DNA of 64,000 bases from Macrococcoides epidermidis (GTDB taxonomy: Bacteria; Bacillota; Bacilli; Staphylococcales; Staphylococcaceae), in assembly GCF_042659445.1 (NCBI RefSeq), contig NZ_JBHSSR010000002.1, one strand, 5' to 3'. Shown piece after piece: positions 51,803-59,547 of this stretch. Positions within the stretch are counted from its first letter, which is position 1. Every line of letters begins with the position of its first letter. A model generated the notes under the pieces. It made no database searches, had not been told where the DNA came from, and saw only the letters and a list, made by a program, of their open reading frames with translations. A program made the translations under genes and the position numbers.

Positions 51803-51860
51803 TCTAATGTAAACTATGTAAAAAATTTGAGAAAGTTAACAAATGTTAATTGGAATTGTG

Positions 51861-51866
51861 TATAAT
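51861..51866 (+). promoter_or_regulatory. -10 of comK
   Basis: TATAAT 33 bp before the comK ATG. The -35 region is weak (TTAACA, 19-bp spacer), as expected for an activated promoter. Confidence 0.5.
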
Positions 51867-51899
51867 ATTATCAATATATTGACAAAGGAGAAAGTTGAT

Positions 51900-52457
51900 A
51901 TGGAGAAATATATTGTTAATGAAAAGACGATGTATATTAAGGCGTATAGAGATGGTAGAAGTGTACTTTCTGAAATTGGTGAATATGGAAGAGAAACATT
52001 TATATTTAAAAAGAAGCCATTACATATCATTGAAGACTCATTATTCTTTTATCATGCTTCATATAAAGCGAGAAAAATATCTACGAAGATGATTGCAGAA
52101 ATTTATACAAAACCACCAATCATCGTACAGCCTGGTACACAAACATATTTCTTTCCAACGCACAGTGATCGAAGTAACGATATGGCCTGGATCAATGTTC
52201 ACTATGTAAATCGATTTCACGCAGGTGAACATTATGATACTGTTGTAGAATTTGATGATCAGTCACAAGTATCTTTTCCGGTGACAACGTATACTTTTAA
52301 TACGCAGTATTTGCATGGGATTAAACTGGAATATTGTGTAAGAGCAAAAGCGTTAAAACAGGAAATGTATACACAGGAAACAGTGCATTTTGACAAATGT
52401 AGGGCAAATCTATTCGAAATGTTAGCAATGTATGCATTATTAGAGAAAAAGGTGTAA
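51900..52457 (+). CDS. comK: Competence transcription factor ComK
   Basis: 185 residues. The block GRETFIFKKKPLHIIEDSLFFY followed by SYKARKISTKMIAE and PPIIVQPGTQTYFFPTHSD is the ComK core that binds AT-boxes in the minor groove; the C-terminal region is shorter on charge than in Bacillus. It would activate DNA-uptake genes. ATG at 51900 is 9 nt after AAAGGAG; the ATG at 51843 lies upstream of the -10. No terminator is seen before the tRNA genes. Confidence 0.88.
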   Translation: MEKYIVNEKTMYIKAYRDGRSVLSEIGEYGRETFIFKKKPLHIIEDSLFFYHASYKARKISTKMIAEIYTKPPIIVQPGTQTYFFPTHSDRSNDMAWINVHYVNRFHAGEHYDTVVEFDDQSQVSFPVTTYTFNTQYLHGIKLEYCVRAKALKQEMYTQETVHFDKCRANLFEMLAMYALLEKKV

Positions 52458-52486
52458 ATGTTCCATAAAAATATTTACCAAAAGTA

Positions 52487-52514
52487 TTGACCAATTCATT
52501 TCAATTGATATAAT
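52487..52514 (+). promoter_or_regulatory. Promoter of tRNA-Asn/tRNA-Ser
   Basis: TTGACC, 16-bp spacer, TATAAT, 22 bp before tRNA-Asn. Confidence 0.7.
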
Positions 52515-52536
52515 AGTATTTGTTGATTGAAATTAT

Positions 52537-52611
52537 TCCACAGTAGCTCAGTGGTAGAGCTATCGGCTGTTAACCGATCGGTCGTAGGTTCGAGTCCTAC
52601 CTGTGGAGCCA
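52537..52611 (+). tRNA. tRNA-Asn (GTT), first copy
   Basis: Acceptor TCCACAG pairs with CTGTGGA; anticodon GTT; CCA encoded. Identical to 59629-59703. Confidence 0.94.
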
Positions 52612-52612
52612 T

Positions 52613-52701
52613 GGAGATGTACTCAAGTTGGCTGAAGAGGCGCCCCTGCTAAGGGTGTAGGTCGGGTAACCGGCGCGAGAGTTCGAATCTCTCCATCTCC
52701 G
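52613..52701 (+). tRNA. tRNA-Ser (GCT), integration target
   Basis: Class II tRNA; acceptor GGAGATG pairs with CATCTCC; anticodon GCT; no encoded CCA. Its last 16 nt and the next 5 are repeated at 57835-57855, marking an integrated element. Confidence 0.93.
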
Positions 52702-52706
52702 TTACA
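52686..52706. other. Left attachment repeat (attL)
   Basis: 21 bp ending the tRNA-Ser gene plus TTACA, identical to 57835-57855. Confidence 0.85.
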
Positions 52707-52707
52707 T

Positions 52708-52742
52708 AGTCTGTAACCCTTGTGGTTACAGGCTTTTTATTT
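52708..52742 (+). terminator. Terminator now serving tRNA-Asn/tRNA-Ser
   Basis: Stem AGTCTGTAACC/GGTTACAGGCT (one G-T) and T-run. It lies inside the element, downstream of attL. Confidence 0.8.
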
Positions 52743-52765
52743 TTATTGCACAGAAATACCACAGC

Positions 52766-52800
52766 AAAACAAAACACCCACATCATATAAATATGGGTGT
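52766..52800 (-). terminator. Orphan leftward terminator
   Basis: Stem ACACCCACAT/ATATGGGTGT-type (one mismatch) with T-rich tail on the minus strand. No minus-strand gene lies upstream of it. Confidence 0.6.
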
Positions 52801-53060
52801 AAAAAGGTGGTTTTGACTTTCAAAGAATTTCAAGTTAAGCATGTTTGAAAACGTAAAGAAGCTAGTGTTTAAGTATATACTTGAGTAATAGGTAAATAAA
52901 CTTAACATCTAACTATAATTATATTAAAATTAGTTTTATAAAAAAAGCTACAAACATTCAAATAACAGTGTTTTTTCGTTACGATTAGTAATGGGTAGTA
53001 TTACTAGATATTAAAATTTTTTAGTTGCTAAAACATGTGAAAAATCCTCCTTTGAAGTGA

Positions 53061-53097
53061 AATATCCTCTATTGATGAATAGGGGATATTTTTTTTA
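53061..53097 (+). terminator. Rightward terminator without an upstream gene
   Basis: 13-bp stem AATATCCTCTATT/AATAGGGGATATT (one G-T), 4-nt loop, eight T. Confidence 0.8.
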
Positions 53098-53125
53098 TAA
53101 ATATGACTATTCGAGGTGTAAATAT

Positions 53126-53663
53126 ATGAAGTTGAAAAAAGAAAATAAAGAATATAAATATTATCAAGATGGCAAAGTATTAGAGTGGGTTATATTAACT
53201 AGGTTTAACCCGTTTTATATATCAGCAAAGATAAGAGCGAAATACTTTTATATTGAAACACTGTATCACTTAAATACCTCACATTGTATTTTTGATGAAA
53301 ATAGAGGTGTGGTATCTGTATCATATCCATTAGATCGTTTAGTATTAAAAATCATTGAGGAAAAAACAAGCTGTCCAGGTATGAAAAAGAATCTCTAAAG
53401 AAAATCGACATGCTTAAGCAAGTGATGGATAGTTACGATAATAAGGATAAGAAGCAACTCATGATGTACATATCAAGCAATGCAGAATATAGACCCAAAA
53501 AGCACTTATTGAACGATTGCAAAGAGATTTGTACCAACTGATACACCCGATTAAACAAGCTAAAATAAAGCAATTTGAAGCGAATAGCAAGCATATAGTT
53601 ACCGAACATATAAAAGAGATAAAATTGTCTTTGAGTGACGAAAGGGAGGTACTCGCAGTGTAA
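53126..53663 (+). pseudogene. Phage/island-like gene broken by frameshifts
   Basis: The ATG at 53126 follows GAGGTG and opens a 90-residue frame (MKLKKENKEYKYYQDGKVLE...). Adding one base at the A6 run 53361-53366 continues it as KNKLSRYEKESLKKIDMLKQ and further. A -1 shift at the A5 run 53497-53501 then leads to ALIERLQRDLYQLIHPIKQA and a stop at 53661-53663. Together this would be about 180 residues. The alternative is two genes, with the second starting at ATG 53410 and itself frameshifted. Function unknown; the position before a sigma-like gene is typical of staphylococcal phages and islands. Confidence 0.6.
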
Positions 53664-53996
53664 TGGATAAGCAGGAAGTAAAGCGACTACTTAAACACAT
53701 GCATACCACTACCGAGCAAAAAGGCACAGTAGATATAGATGATTTAGATATTAATGATTTTTTTCAATATTAACTTAGATGTAGGAACCGACTTACTAGA
53801 AAATAATGTAGATGATCTAATAGCGTTTCATGAGATAAAAGAACGAGCTTACAACCTATGTAGCGACAAAGAGAACTACATCATTATGTTACGAGCGCAT
53901 GGAATGAGTTATTCACAAATAGGCAAGAAAATAGGGTATAGCCACGAAAGGATAAGGCAACTATATGAGAATGCATTAAATAAGATATGTGGGTAG
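53663..53996 (+). pseudogene. Sigma-70 region 4-like regulator, frameshifted
   Basis: ATG at 53663 overlaps the previous stop (TAATG). The frame MDKQEVKRLLKHMHTTTEQK runs to DINDFF, then stops soon after the T7 run 53758-53764. The other frame continues NINLDVGTDLLENN and ends with the helix-turn-helix MSYSQIGKKIGYSHERIRQL. One base change in the T-run gives about 110 residues. The 80-residue 3' frame may still be made from ATG 53754, which has no good ribosome site. Such proteins regulate late or packaging genes in phages. Confidence 0.68.
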
Positions 53997-54003
53997 TACC
54001 AGC

Positions 54004-54033
54004 AAAGACAACCTGAAAAGAGTTGTCTTTTTA
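54004..54033 (+). terminator. Terminator after the sigma-like gene
   Basis: Stem AAAGACAAC/GTTGTCTTT, then T-run. Confidence 0.8.
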
Positions 54034-54090
54034 TAATGTAAAAAATGTTGTGTAATGTAAAAAATGTTGTGTAATGTAAAAAATGTTGGA
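54034..54090. repeat. Three 19-bp direct repeats
   Basis: Unit TAATGTAAAAAATGTTGTG at 54034, 54053 and 54072 (last two bases differ in the third). It is an iteron-like array directly upstream of the next gene. Confidence 0.92.
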
Positions 54091-54120
54091 TAATTTAAAG
54101 AAAAAGAGGTGGGTTATAAA

Positions 54121-55095
54121 ATGGAATGTATATTATATGTTTTAATAGGTATAGCAATTATTTTGTATTTTTCAGGTATGTATTGGATCAACAAAATTAA
54201 TAAAAAGAATTGTAAAATAAAAGATTATGAAAAAGAAAGAGATTTGGTAACTTATATTATTGAAGCAGGTGGAATATTACTTACTTTAATAGCATTAATT
54301 TTTAGTATAATTTTTAGTATTAGAAATATAGACGAAATGAAAGAAACAAATAAGTATGCTGAACAAGAATTAAAAAATGAAAAGATTGAAAAAATCAAAC
54401 AAGGTAAAACTAAAAAGATAATATTTAACCAGAAGCTTGAAAAATCTTTAAATGATATTGAGAGTAATATATATAAAATTTCTAGCTTAGGGGAACCAGT
54501 TAAGAAATCAGAATTAGATATAATACATAAGAATATTATTAATGAAATTGAATCGGTATATAATTATGAAATTGATTATTATAGTAAAAAATACATTGAT
54601 ACTTTAACAGGTTTAAAAAATTTACAGGGAACAATTGAAGCATTTGAAAATAGTATCAGTGATAAAAGTGAAATTACATATAAGGATTATAAAGACTTTA
54701 ATACAAGATTCGGGTATCCAACTGAATTAAGTAATAGTCTAAAAGAAATTAGATTAAATAGAGAAATTGTTGAAATTGATGAAGATATAGAAAATTTAGG
54801 TATAAAATATTTATTGAAAGATATAAAATTTAAAGATGGAAAGTTAATGGTAACAATAACTGTATATAATGATAAAGAAAATTTTACTGTCAGAACATCT
54901 GATTTTATATTAATATCTAAGTTTAAAAATTATACTGAACTTAATAAAAAAGAGATAAAGGTAAGTAAAGATAAAGTACAAGATATAGAATTAAAATACG
55001 ATACAAACTCAGACAATACAGATTTAAATATTGAATATAAGGATTCTATGATTCCAGCACGAGATAATAGACCGATTACATTTATTATAAAATAA
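54121..55095 (+). CDS. Island membrane protein with coiled coil, unknown
   Basis: 324 residues. Two membrane helices near the N-terminus (about 3-23 and 42-66), then a charged coiled coil (about 70-130), and a beta-rich C-terminal domain from about 215 (FKDGKLMVTITVYNDKENFT). ATG at 54121, 8 nt after AGAGGTGG; the GTG at 54109 overlaps that site. Codon use is very AT-rich (Asn, Lys, Ile). No family recognised. It lies right after an iteron-like repeat and could be cargo, for example immunity or defence; that is inference. Confidence 0.65.
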   Translation: MECILYVLIGIAIILYFSGMYWINKINKKNCKIKDYEKERDLVTYIIEAGGILLTLIALIFSIIFSIRNIDEMKETNKYAEQELKNEKIEKIKQGKTKKIIFNQKLEKSLNDIESNIYKISSLGEPVKKSELDIIHKNIINEIESVYNYEIDYYSKKYIDTLTGLKNLQGTIEAFENSISDKSEITYKDYKDFNTRFGYPTELSNSLKEIRLNREIVEIDEDIENLGIKYLLKDIKFKDGKLMVTITVYNDKENFTVRTSDFILISKFKNYTELNKKEIKVSKDKVQDIELKYDTNSDNTDLNIEYKDSMIPARDNRPITFIIK

Positions 55096-55187
55096 CTCCT
55101 AGAACACACATTCTAACTATGTATATTCTAATCAACCATTTATAATGATTTTGTAACACAATCACATGTAAAAGGAGGTTAGATCAC

Positions 55188-55391
55188 ATGTTAATTTCTA
55201 ATGTGTTTTACACGGAAGTATTGCAAGATATTGAGTTATACCAGTTCCCACAAAGTAAAGACTATTACCGAGCGAGTGAACTAATCTCAACACTTATTTA
55301 GAGTGGACACATTGAAATTGTAATCGGAACTGATAGAGTTGATTACAGATTAACATACGCTGGTAAGCAGTTGTTGGAACAATTAAATTAA
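55188..55391 (+). pseudogene. Small phage-like gene with in-frame amber stop
   Basis: Begins MLISNVFYTEVLQDIELYQF 10 nt after AAAGGAGG. Codon 38 is TAG (55299-55301), after ASELISTLI. The same frame continues 29 codons, SGHIEIVIGTDRVDYRLTYA to LLEQLN, to a TAA at 55389-55391, so the uninterrupted gene would code 67 residues. A terminator follows. It looks like a winged-helix-type small regulator; function unknown. Confidence 0.65.
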
Positions 55392-55400
55392 AATATTACA

Positions 55401-55429
55401 GGCCATGCATATTATATGTGTGGCTTTTT
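55401..55429 (+). terminator. Terminator after the amber-stopped gene
   Basis: Stem GCCA-TG-CATA/TATG-TG-TGGC and five T. Confidence 0.7.
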
Positions 55430-55500
55430 CTTATTGCTAAAATACACATTATTAGTAATAATTAAATAGTAAATAATTTTATTCAAAGGGTGGGTTTATT

Positions 55501-56061
55501 ATGAATTTCAAGTTACTAAGTACAACTATTTTAGCGACATCTGTATTATTGGGTGCATGTGGTGGTGAACAAGCAACTAAAGAGAATAAATCAGAAACAA
55601 CAGCTAAGAAAGTTGAAAAAGAACAACCTAAAAAAGAAGAAAATACAGGTTTAAAAGACAACACAGCAATATTAAATGATATTGATGTGAAAGTTTTAGA
55701 AACTGAATTTATTCCAAAAGGAACTTATGAGGGACAAGAAAAAGACCAATTAGGAATTATATATGAAGTGAAAAATAAATCGGATAAAGAGATTGATGCA
55801 TTAAGTGGCTGGTTAGCTACATTTGAAGCAACCCAGGATAGTAAAGACACAATTAGAAAGTTAGATGTTGGTATGTCACCACAAACCGATAAATATAAGC
55901 CATTCTTAGATACACAAATGGATATTATCAAAAAAGATGGTACATTAAAAAATGGAATTGCTTATGATCTAGAAGATACAACAACACCAGTTATATTAAA
56001 AGCTAGTAAGGGTGTAGGTGGCGAGAAATTAGGCGAGATTGAAGTTAAAATAGAAAAATAA
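55501..56061 (+). CDS. Lipoprotein, DUF5067-like
   Basis: 186 residues. Signal peptide with lipobox LLGAC (Cys20), a Lys/Glu-rich linker (about 24-50), then a beta-sandwich-like domain (LGIIYEVKNKSDKEIDALSG, VILKASKG) like the DUF5067/DUF4352 lipoproteins frequently carried by staphylococcal phages and islands. It would be attached to the outer leaflet. GGGTGGG lies before the ATG; a terminator follows. Function unknown. Confidence 0.75.
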   Translation: MNFKLLSTTILATSVLLGACGGEQATKENKSETTAKKVEKEQPKKEENTGLKDNTAILNDIDVKVLETEFIPKGTYEGQEKDQLGIIYEVKNKSDKEIDALSGWLATFEATQDSKDTIRKLDVGMSPQTDKYKPFLDTQMDIIKKDGTLKNGIAYDLEDTTTPVILKASKGVGGEKLGEIEVKIEK

Positions 56062-56067
56062 ATGATT

Positions 56068-56100
56068 GAAGCCACATTTTTTTATAGTGTGGCTTTTTAT
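56068..56100 (+). terminator. Terminator of the lipoprotein gene
   Basis: Stem AAGCCACA/TGTGGCTT with loop and T-run. Confidence 0.75.
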
Positions 56101-56140
56101 TTCTAATTTCATTAATTAAGTTATTTTAGGGGAGTTTTAA

Positions 56141-56977
56141 ATGAGCGTTGAAATAAATTATATAATGCTATGTAAATTAATGAAAAATTTTTTTGATTAC
56201 GGCTTTTTTAGAGATGTTATTATACCATTCGGAAGTTTAATCAGTGTTTATATTATTTACCTAATGACAAATAAATTTCAAAAACAGTCCAACCGTCCAA
56301 TGTTTACTATGATACCAATTGAAATTGAAAAAAATATAATGAAGAAAGACACTGATATTTTTAATCATGCAATTGTTGATAGAAAAAATGAAAATATTCA
56401 AGATTATATATCTGAAAATTATAAAACAAGTCATTTTTTAGAGTCATTTATTTATTTCAAGAATATTGGTGACAGTTTTGCTAAAAATATAGAAATTACG
56501 ATAAGTCATATAAATCCAGAAGAATATTTCAAGAAAGTAAATGCCAATGAATTTTATAACCGAGAATATAATGATATGAATATTATATTAAATAATACCC
56601 CAACTGGTAATGCTTTGATAGTAAAGAGCAATAGAGGTAATAATCGATACAATTTATTAAAAGATAAATTTTCATCTACTTTTAAATTTAGAGTATGTGC
56701 AAAAGAAGAAATAATAAAAGTTAAATTTAAAAAGAATGATAGAATTATTTTTAATCATTTTATGTTGGCAGATAGTCATATTTATCGACCTTACATAAAA
56801 ATAATAATAAATTATAAAGATAAATTTAATACAAAATATCAAGAAGAAATGTATATAGTTTTAAAAAATACTGCTATAAGAAATAAAAGTGATGATGATT
56901 CTATAAGATTCCGTGGAGAGATTGGGGAAGTGAATTCTAGTCAGGTACTAGATAATAAAGAATATTATATTAATTAA
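56141..56977 (+). CDS. Island membrane-anchored protein, unknown
   Basis: 278 residues. One membrane helix (about 25-43, VIIPFGSLISVYIIYLMTNK), then a soluble domain that starts NRPMFTMIPIEIEK. It contains mixed alpha/beta segments (HFLESFIYFKNIGDSFAKNI, YIKIIINYKDKFNTKYQEEM). GGGGAG is 6 nt before the ATG. Strong AT bias. No family recognised. A single-helix anchor plus cytoplasmic sensor-like domain is seen in several phage-defence and signalling proteins, but nothing here proves that. Confidence 0.62.
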   Translation: MSVEINYIMLCKLMKNFFDYGFFRDVIIPFGSLISVYIIYLMTNKFQKQSNRPMFTMIPIEIEKNIMKKDTDIFNHAIVDRKNENIQDYISENYKTSHFLESFIYFKNIGDSFAKNIEITISHINPEEYFKKVNANEFYNREYNDMNIILNNTPTGNALIVKSNRGNNRYNLLKDKFSSTFKFRVCAKEEIIKVKFKKNDRIIFNHFMLADSHIYRPYIKIIINYKDKFNTKYQEEMYIVLKNTAIRNKSDDDSIRFRGEIGEVNSSQVLDNKEYYIN

Positions 56978-57134
56978 CCTGAAGCCCTTTTAAAGCGAGT
57001 TAATGCACAACTACCCACAAAATAAAAGTTATCGTGCTTAAAATCGGAATGTCAGAACGACAAAATGCACAAATATAGACCAATCTCACTATATGTATTA
57101 CGATTGAATTAATAACAAGAATGAGGTGAAAAAT

Positions 57135-57578
57135 GTGAGTAGTTTATATCAAAAGAATATTAAATATTTTATTAACGAGAAAAGAACTAACTTTATTAAT
57201 GCAGAAAAAATTAAACTTTTATTTGTAAAGCACATTTCTGATATTGGTATTGAATTGAATCAAGATAGTATGTATTTTGTGACTAATTCAGATGATGGAG
57301 AGAAAATAATATTATTAAATGAAAGTTTAAAATATGTGTATTCTTTAAATAATGAGAATGGATCTATTGAAGTAAGCAAAGGTAATTTAATAGGAGTTAA
57401 TGCCAGTCCTATAAAATACCAAACTAATGTTATAGATGATACATTAAATTATAAATATGAACAATTACAATTAATATTTGATAATGAAAAATTAAATTTC
57501 GAAATTAATTTAACTAAAGATGAATATAAAGGGGATAAGGATGAATTATATTCCCAACTATTAAACCTAATTAAGTAA
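57135..57578 (+). CDS. Island protein, unknown
   Basis: 147 residues, soluble, AT-rich, no recognised motif. It begins MSSLYQKNIKYFINEKRTNF, with the middle YFVTNSDDGEKIILLNESLK and a strand-rich C-terminal half. GTG at 57135 is preferred, 5 nt after GAGGTGA; the GTG at 57126 overlaps that site. Last gene of the element; a leftward terminator lies just downstream. Confidence 0.58.
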   Translation: MSSLYQKNIKYFINEKRTNFINAEKIKLLFVKHISDIGIELNQDSMYFVTNSDDGEKIILLNESLKYVYSLNNENGSIEVSKGNLIGVNASPIKYQTNVIDDTLNYKYEQLQLIFDNEKLNFEINLTKDEYKGDKDELYSQLLNLIK

Positions 57579-57596
57579 GTCCAGCAGGTCCAGGAA

Positions 57597-57632
57597 CACA
57601 AAAAACACCATCTATTTTATAGATGGTGTGGG
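57597..57632 (-). terminator. Leftward terminator at right end of element
   Basis: Stem ACACCATCTAT/ATAGATGGTGT with a six-T run on the minus strand. No minus-strand gene is seen upstream. Confidence 0.7.
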
Positions 57633-57834
57633 TACATAACTCTACATAGAACTTACTCAAAGAACATAAAAATATTGTAACATAATTTGTATGTATATGT
57701 GAGTTAATATATTGCCACAAATTCAATGAAAACTTTAAATTTATCTGATTAATGTACATTAACAGATACACCATAAATGTAGTAATAACAACGGTTTGAG
57801 AGTTTTTTATATTAATCAAAAATATCACTTTTCA

Positions 57835-57855
57835 AATCTCTCCATCTCCGTTACA
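57835..57855. other. Right attachment repeat (attR)
   Basis: Exact copy of the last 16 nt of tRNA-Ser(GCT) plus TTACA. Confidence 0.85.
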
Positions 57856-57856
57856 A

Positions 57857-57886
57857 AACACTTAGTGTATGCTAAGTGTTTTTTTA
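57857..57886 (+). terminator. Probable original terminator of tRNA-Ser
   Basis: Stem AACACTTAG/CTAAGTGTT and seven T, 2 bp after attR; before integration it would have followed tRNA-Ser directly. Confidence 0.75.
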
Positions 57887-58090
57887 TATTTAAAACAAAT
57901 TATTGAATAATCTGAACTTTTGAATTATTATAAACTCATTATATTTTTAATATTATGCTCCTTCATAGATGTATTAATTTTATCTATATGACTACAAATT
58001 AATACATAACAAAGTATGTGAAAGATTTAACAAACTCACTTATTCCTGAGATAAAATAATATTAGATAATCAAATGAGGAGGAAGAAAGT

Positions 58091-59011
58091 ATGAAAATAG
58101 TTATGGCAGGCGCAGGTGCAATGGGTGGACGTGTAGGTCTTTATTTAACTGAAAGTGGACAAGATGTGGTGATGCTTGATAAATGGCAGGACCATGTTGA
58201 TGCGATGAATGATAATGGGGTTACTGTTCATTCTTATGGTGAAACAACAAACCATAAAGTGAAGGCAGTATTTATGGATGACTATAATGAACCGGCAGAT
58301 TTGGTAATTTTATTAACAAAAGCGTTGACTGCTGAAGAAACAATCGATAATTTAATCAAACAGGGTGTTATTACAAAAGAAACGAAAGTGATGTCACTGA
58401 TGAATGGTTTAGGTCATGGTGATATGCTGCTGAAGAAATTGTCGGTTGAGCAAGTTATACTGGCTGTAACAATGTGGTCAGCAGGTTTAAAAGGACCTGG
58501 TGAATTAATTTTAGAAGGCACTGGTAATATTGAATTTGGATATCCTGATGGCCATGTGGATGCTTTCATTGAACAATTGAAAGTAATTTTAGATGAAGCG
58601 AAACTTAACGGTGTGATCAGTAATGATATTGTGACATCAATCTGGAATAAAGCTTTAGTGAACTGCTGCTTCAACACATACTGTTCGGTAACGGATAAGC
58701 GTATCGGGGAGTTTGGTGCATATGAACAAGCAGATGCAATGTTAATCCCATTAGTTAAGGAAATCATTGCAGTAGGGGCTACTAAAGGTGCAAAGCTTGA
58801 TTTAGATGCAACAATGGAGAAATTCCATAAAATGTACTCACCTGATGTCGTTGGTCTGCATTATCCATCTATGACTCAAGATATTCATAATGGACGTAAG
58901 ACAGAAGTTGATTTCTTAACAGGTGCTGTTAGTCGATTTGGTGATGAAGCAGGGATAGAAACACCATATTGTGATATTTTAACGCATTTAGTACATCAAA
59001 TTGAAAAGTAA
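58091..59011 (+). CDS. panE: 2-dehydropantoate 2-reductase-like oxidoreductase
   Basis: 306 residues. NADP-binding VMAGAGAMGGRVGLYL at the N-terminus and a C-terminal ApbA domain with IWNKALVNCCFNTYCSVTDK (catalytic Lys) and HYPSMTQDIHNGRKTEVDFL. It reduces ketopantoate to pantoate for coenzyme A, or a related 2-keto acid; several paralogues exist in Firmicutes, so specificity is uncertain. GAGGAGG lies 8 nt before the ATG. Monocistronic. Confidence 0.82.
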   Translation: MKIVMAGAGAMGGRVGLYLTESGQDVVMLDKWQDHVDAMNDNGVTVHSYGETTNHKVKAVFMDDYNEPADLVILLTKALTAEETIDNLIKQGVITKETKVMSLMNGLGHGDMLLKKLSVEQVILAVTMWSAGLKGPGELILEGTGNIEFGYPDGHVDAFIEQLKVILDEAKLNGVISNDIVTSIWNKALVNCCFNTYCSVTDKRIGEFGAYEQADAMLIPLVKEIIAVGATKGAKLDLDATMEKFHKMYSPDVVGLHYPSMTQDIHNGRKTEVDFLTGAVSRFGDEAGIETPYCDILTHLVHQIEK

Positions 59012-59141
59012 TAGAATAGATCTTGGTTTTTTGATGGTTAGAATAAACCAAATATATCACTAGATTACCTACAAGAACATACTTTTATACAACATTCGTA
59101 TGAAATATGCCTCTAAAGATAAAATTTACACTTTTTTAATG

Positions 59142-59170
59142 TTGCGTTCACAAACTTAAAATGATATATT
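59142..59170 (+). promoter_or_regulatory. Promoter of the second tRNA cluster
   Basis: TTGCGT, 17-bp spacer, TATATT, 39 bp before tRNA-fMet. Confidence 0.5.
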
Positions 59171-59209
59171 TTAAAAGTACTCTTTTTATGAGAGACAACA
59201 TATTATTAT

Positions 59210-59283
<74 letters not shown>

Positions 59284-59291
59284 TTATTAGT

Positions 59292-59367
59292 GGTCCCGTG
59301 GTGTAGCGGTTAACATGCCTGCCTGTCACGCAGGAGATCGCGGGTTCGATTCCCGTCGGGACCGCCA
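59292..59367 (+). tRNA. tRNA-Asp (GTC)
   Basis: Acceptor GGTCCCG pairs with CGGGACC; anticodon GTC; CCA encoded. Confidence 0.94.
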
Positions 59368-59371
59368 TTTT

Positions 59372-59444
59372 GGCTCAGTAGCTCAGTCGGTAGAGCAATG
59401 GATTGAAAATCCATGTGTCGGCGGTTCGATTCCGTCCTGAGCCA
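59372..59444 (+). tRNA. tRNA-Phe (GAA)
   Basis: Acceptor GGCTCAG pairs with CTGAGCC; anticodon loop TTGAAAA; no encoded CCA. Confidence 0.94.
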
Positions 59445-59462
59445 TCTTTTTAAAATAAATTT

Positions 59463-59539
59463 GGCGATTGTGGCGAAGTGGTTAACGCATCGGATTGTGG
59501 TTCCGACACTCGTGGGTTCGATTCCCATCAGTCGCCCCA
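59463..59539 (+). tRNA. tRNA-His (GTG), second copy
   Basis: Same body as 244-317, including G-1/C73, but with CCA encoded. Confidence 0.93.
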
Positions 59540-59547
59540 TTTGTAAC

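Larger units (their letters stand above)
52702..53125. other. Gene-free left end of the element
   Basis: No supportable ORF. It holds two rightward terminators (52708-52742, 53061-53097), one leftward terminator (52766-52800) and a 12-bp palindrome AAGTATATACTT near 52870. AT-rich remnant sequence. Confidence 0.7.
52686..57855. mobile_element. Decayed integrative element in tRNA-Ser(GCT)
   Basis: 21-bp direct repeats of the tRNA 3' end flank about 5.1 kb that is AT-richer than the surrounding DNA. It contains broken phage-like regulatory genes, a sigma-like helix-turn-helix protein, a lipoprotein and three unrecognised genes. No integrase, terminase or capsid gene is visible, so it cannot move on its own. 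A leftward terminator just inside the left repeat is probably the trace of a lost integrase gene. Confidence 0.8.
57579..58090. other. Right end of the element and intergenic region
   Basis: Holds a leftward terminator (57597-57632), about 200 bp without a convincing ORF, the right att repeat (57835-57855), a rightward terminator (57857-57886) and an AT-rich leader for the panE-like gene. Confidence 0.7.

Noticed and set aside
57571..57828. 85-residue minus-strand ORF at the right end of the element, first considered as an integrase remnant
   Set aside because: It runs through a terminator, has no ribosome site and shows no tyrosine-recombinase motif (no R..HxxR..Y).
59310..59540. 76-residue minus-strand ORF reading MGRLMGIEPTS and GPDGNRTRDLL
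   Set aside because: It is the antisense of tRNA-Asp, tRNA-Phe and tRNA-His genes, a well-known false protein prediction.
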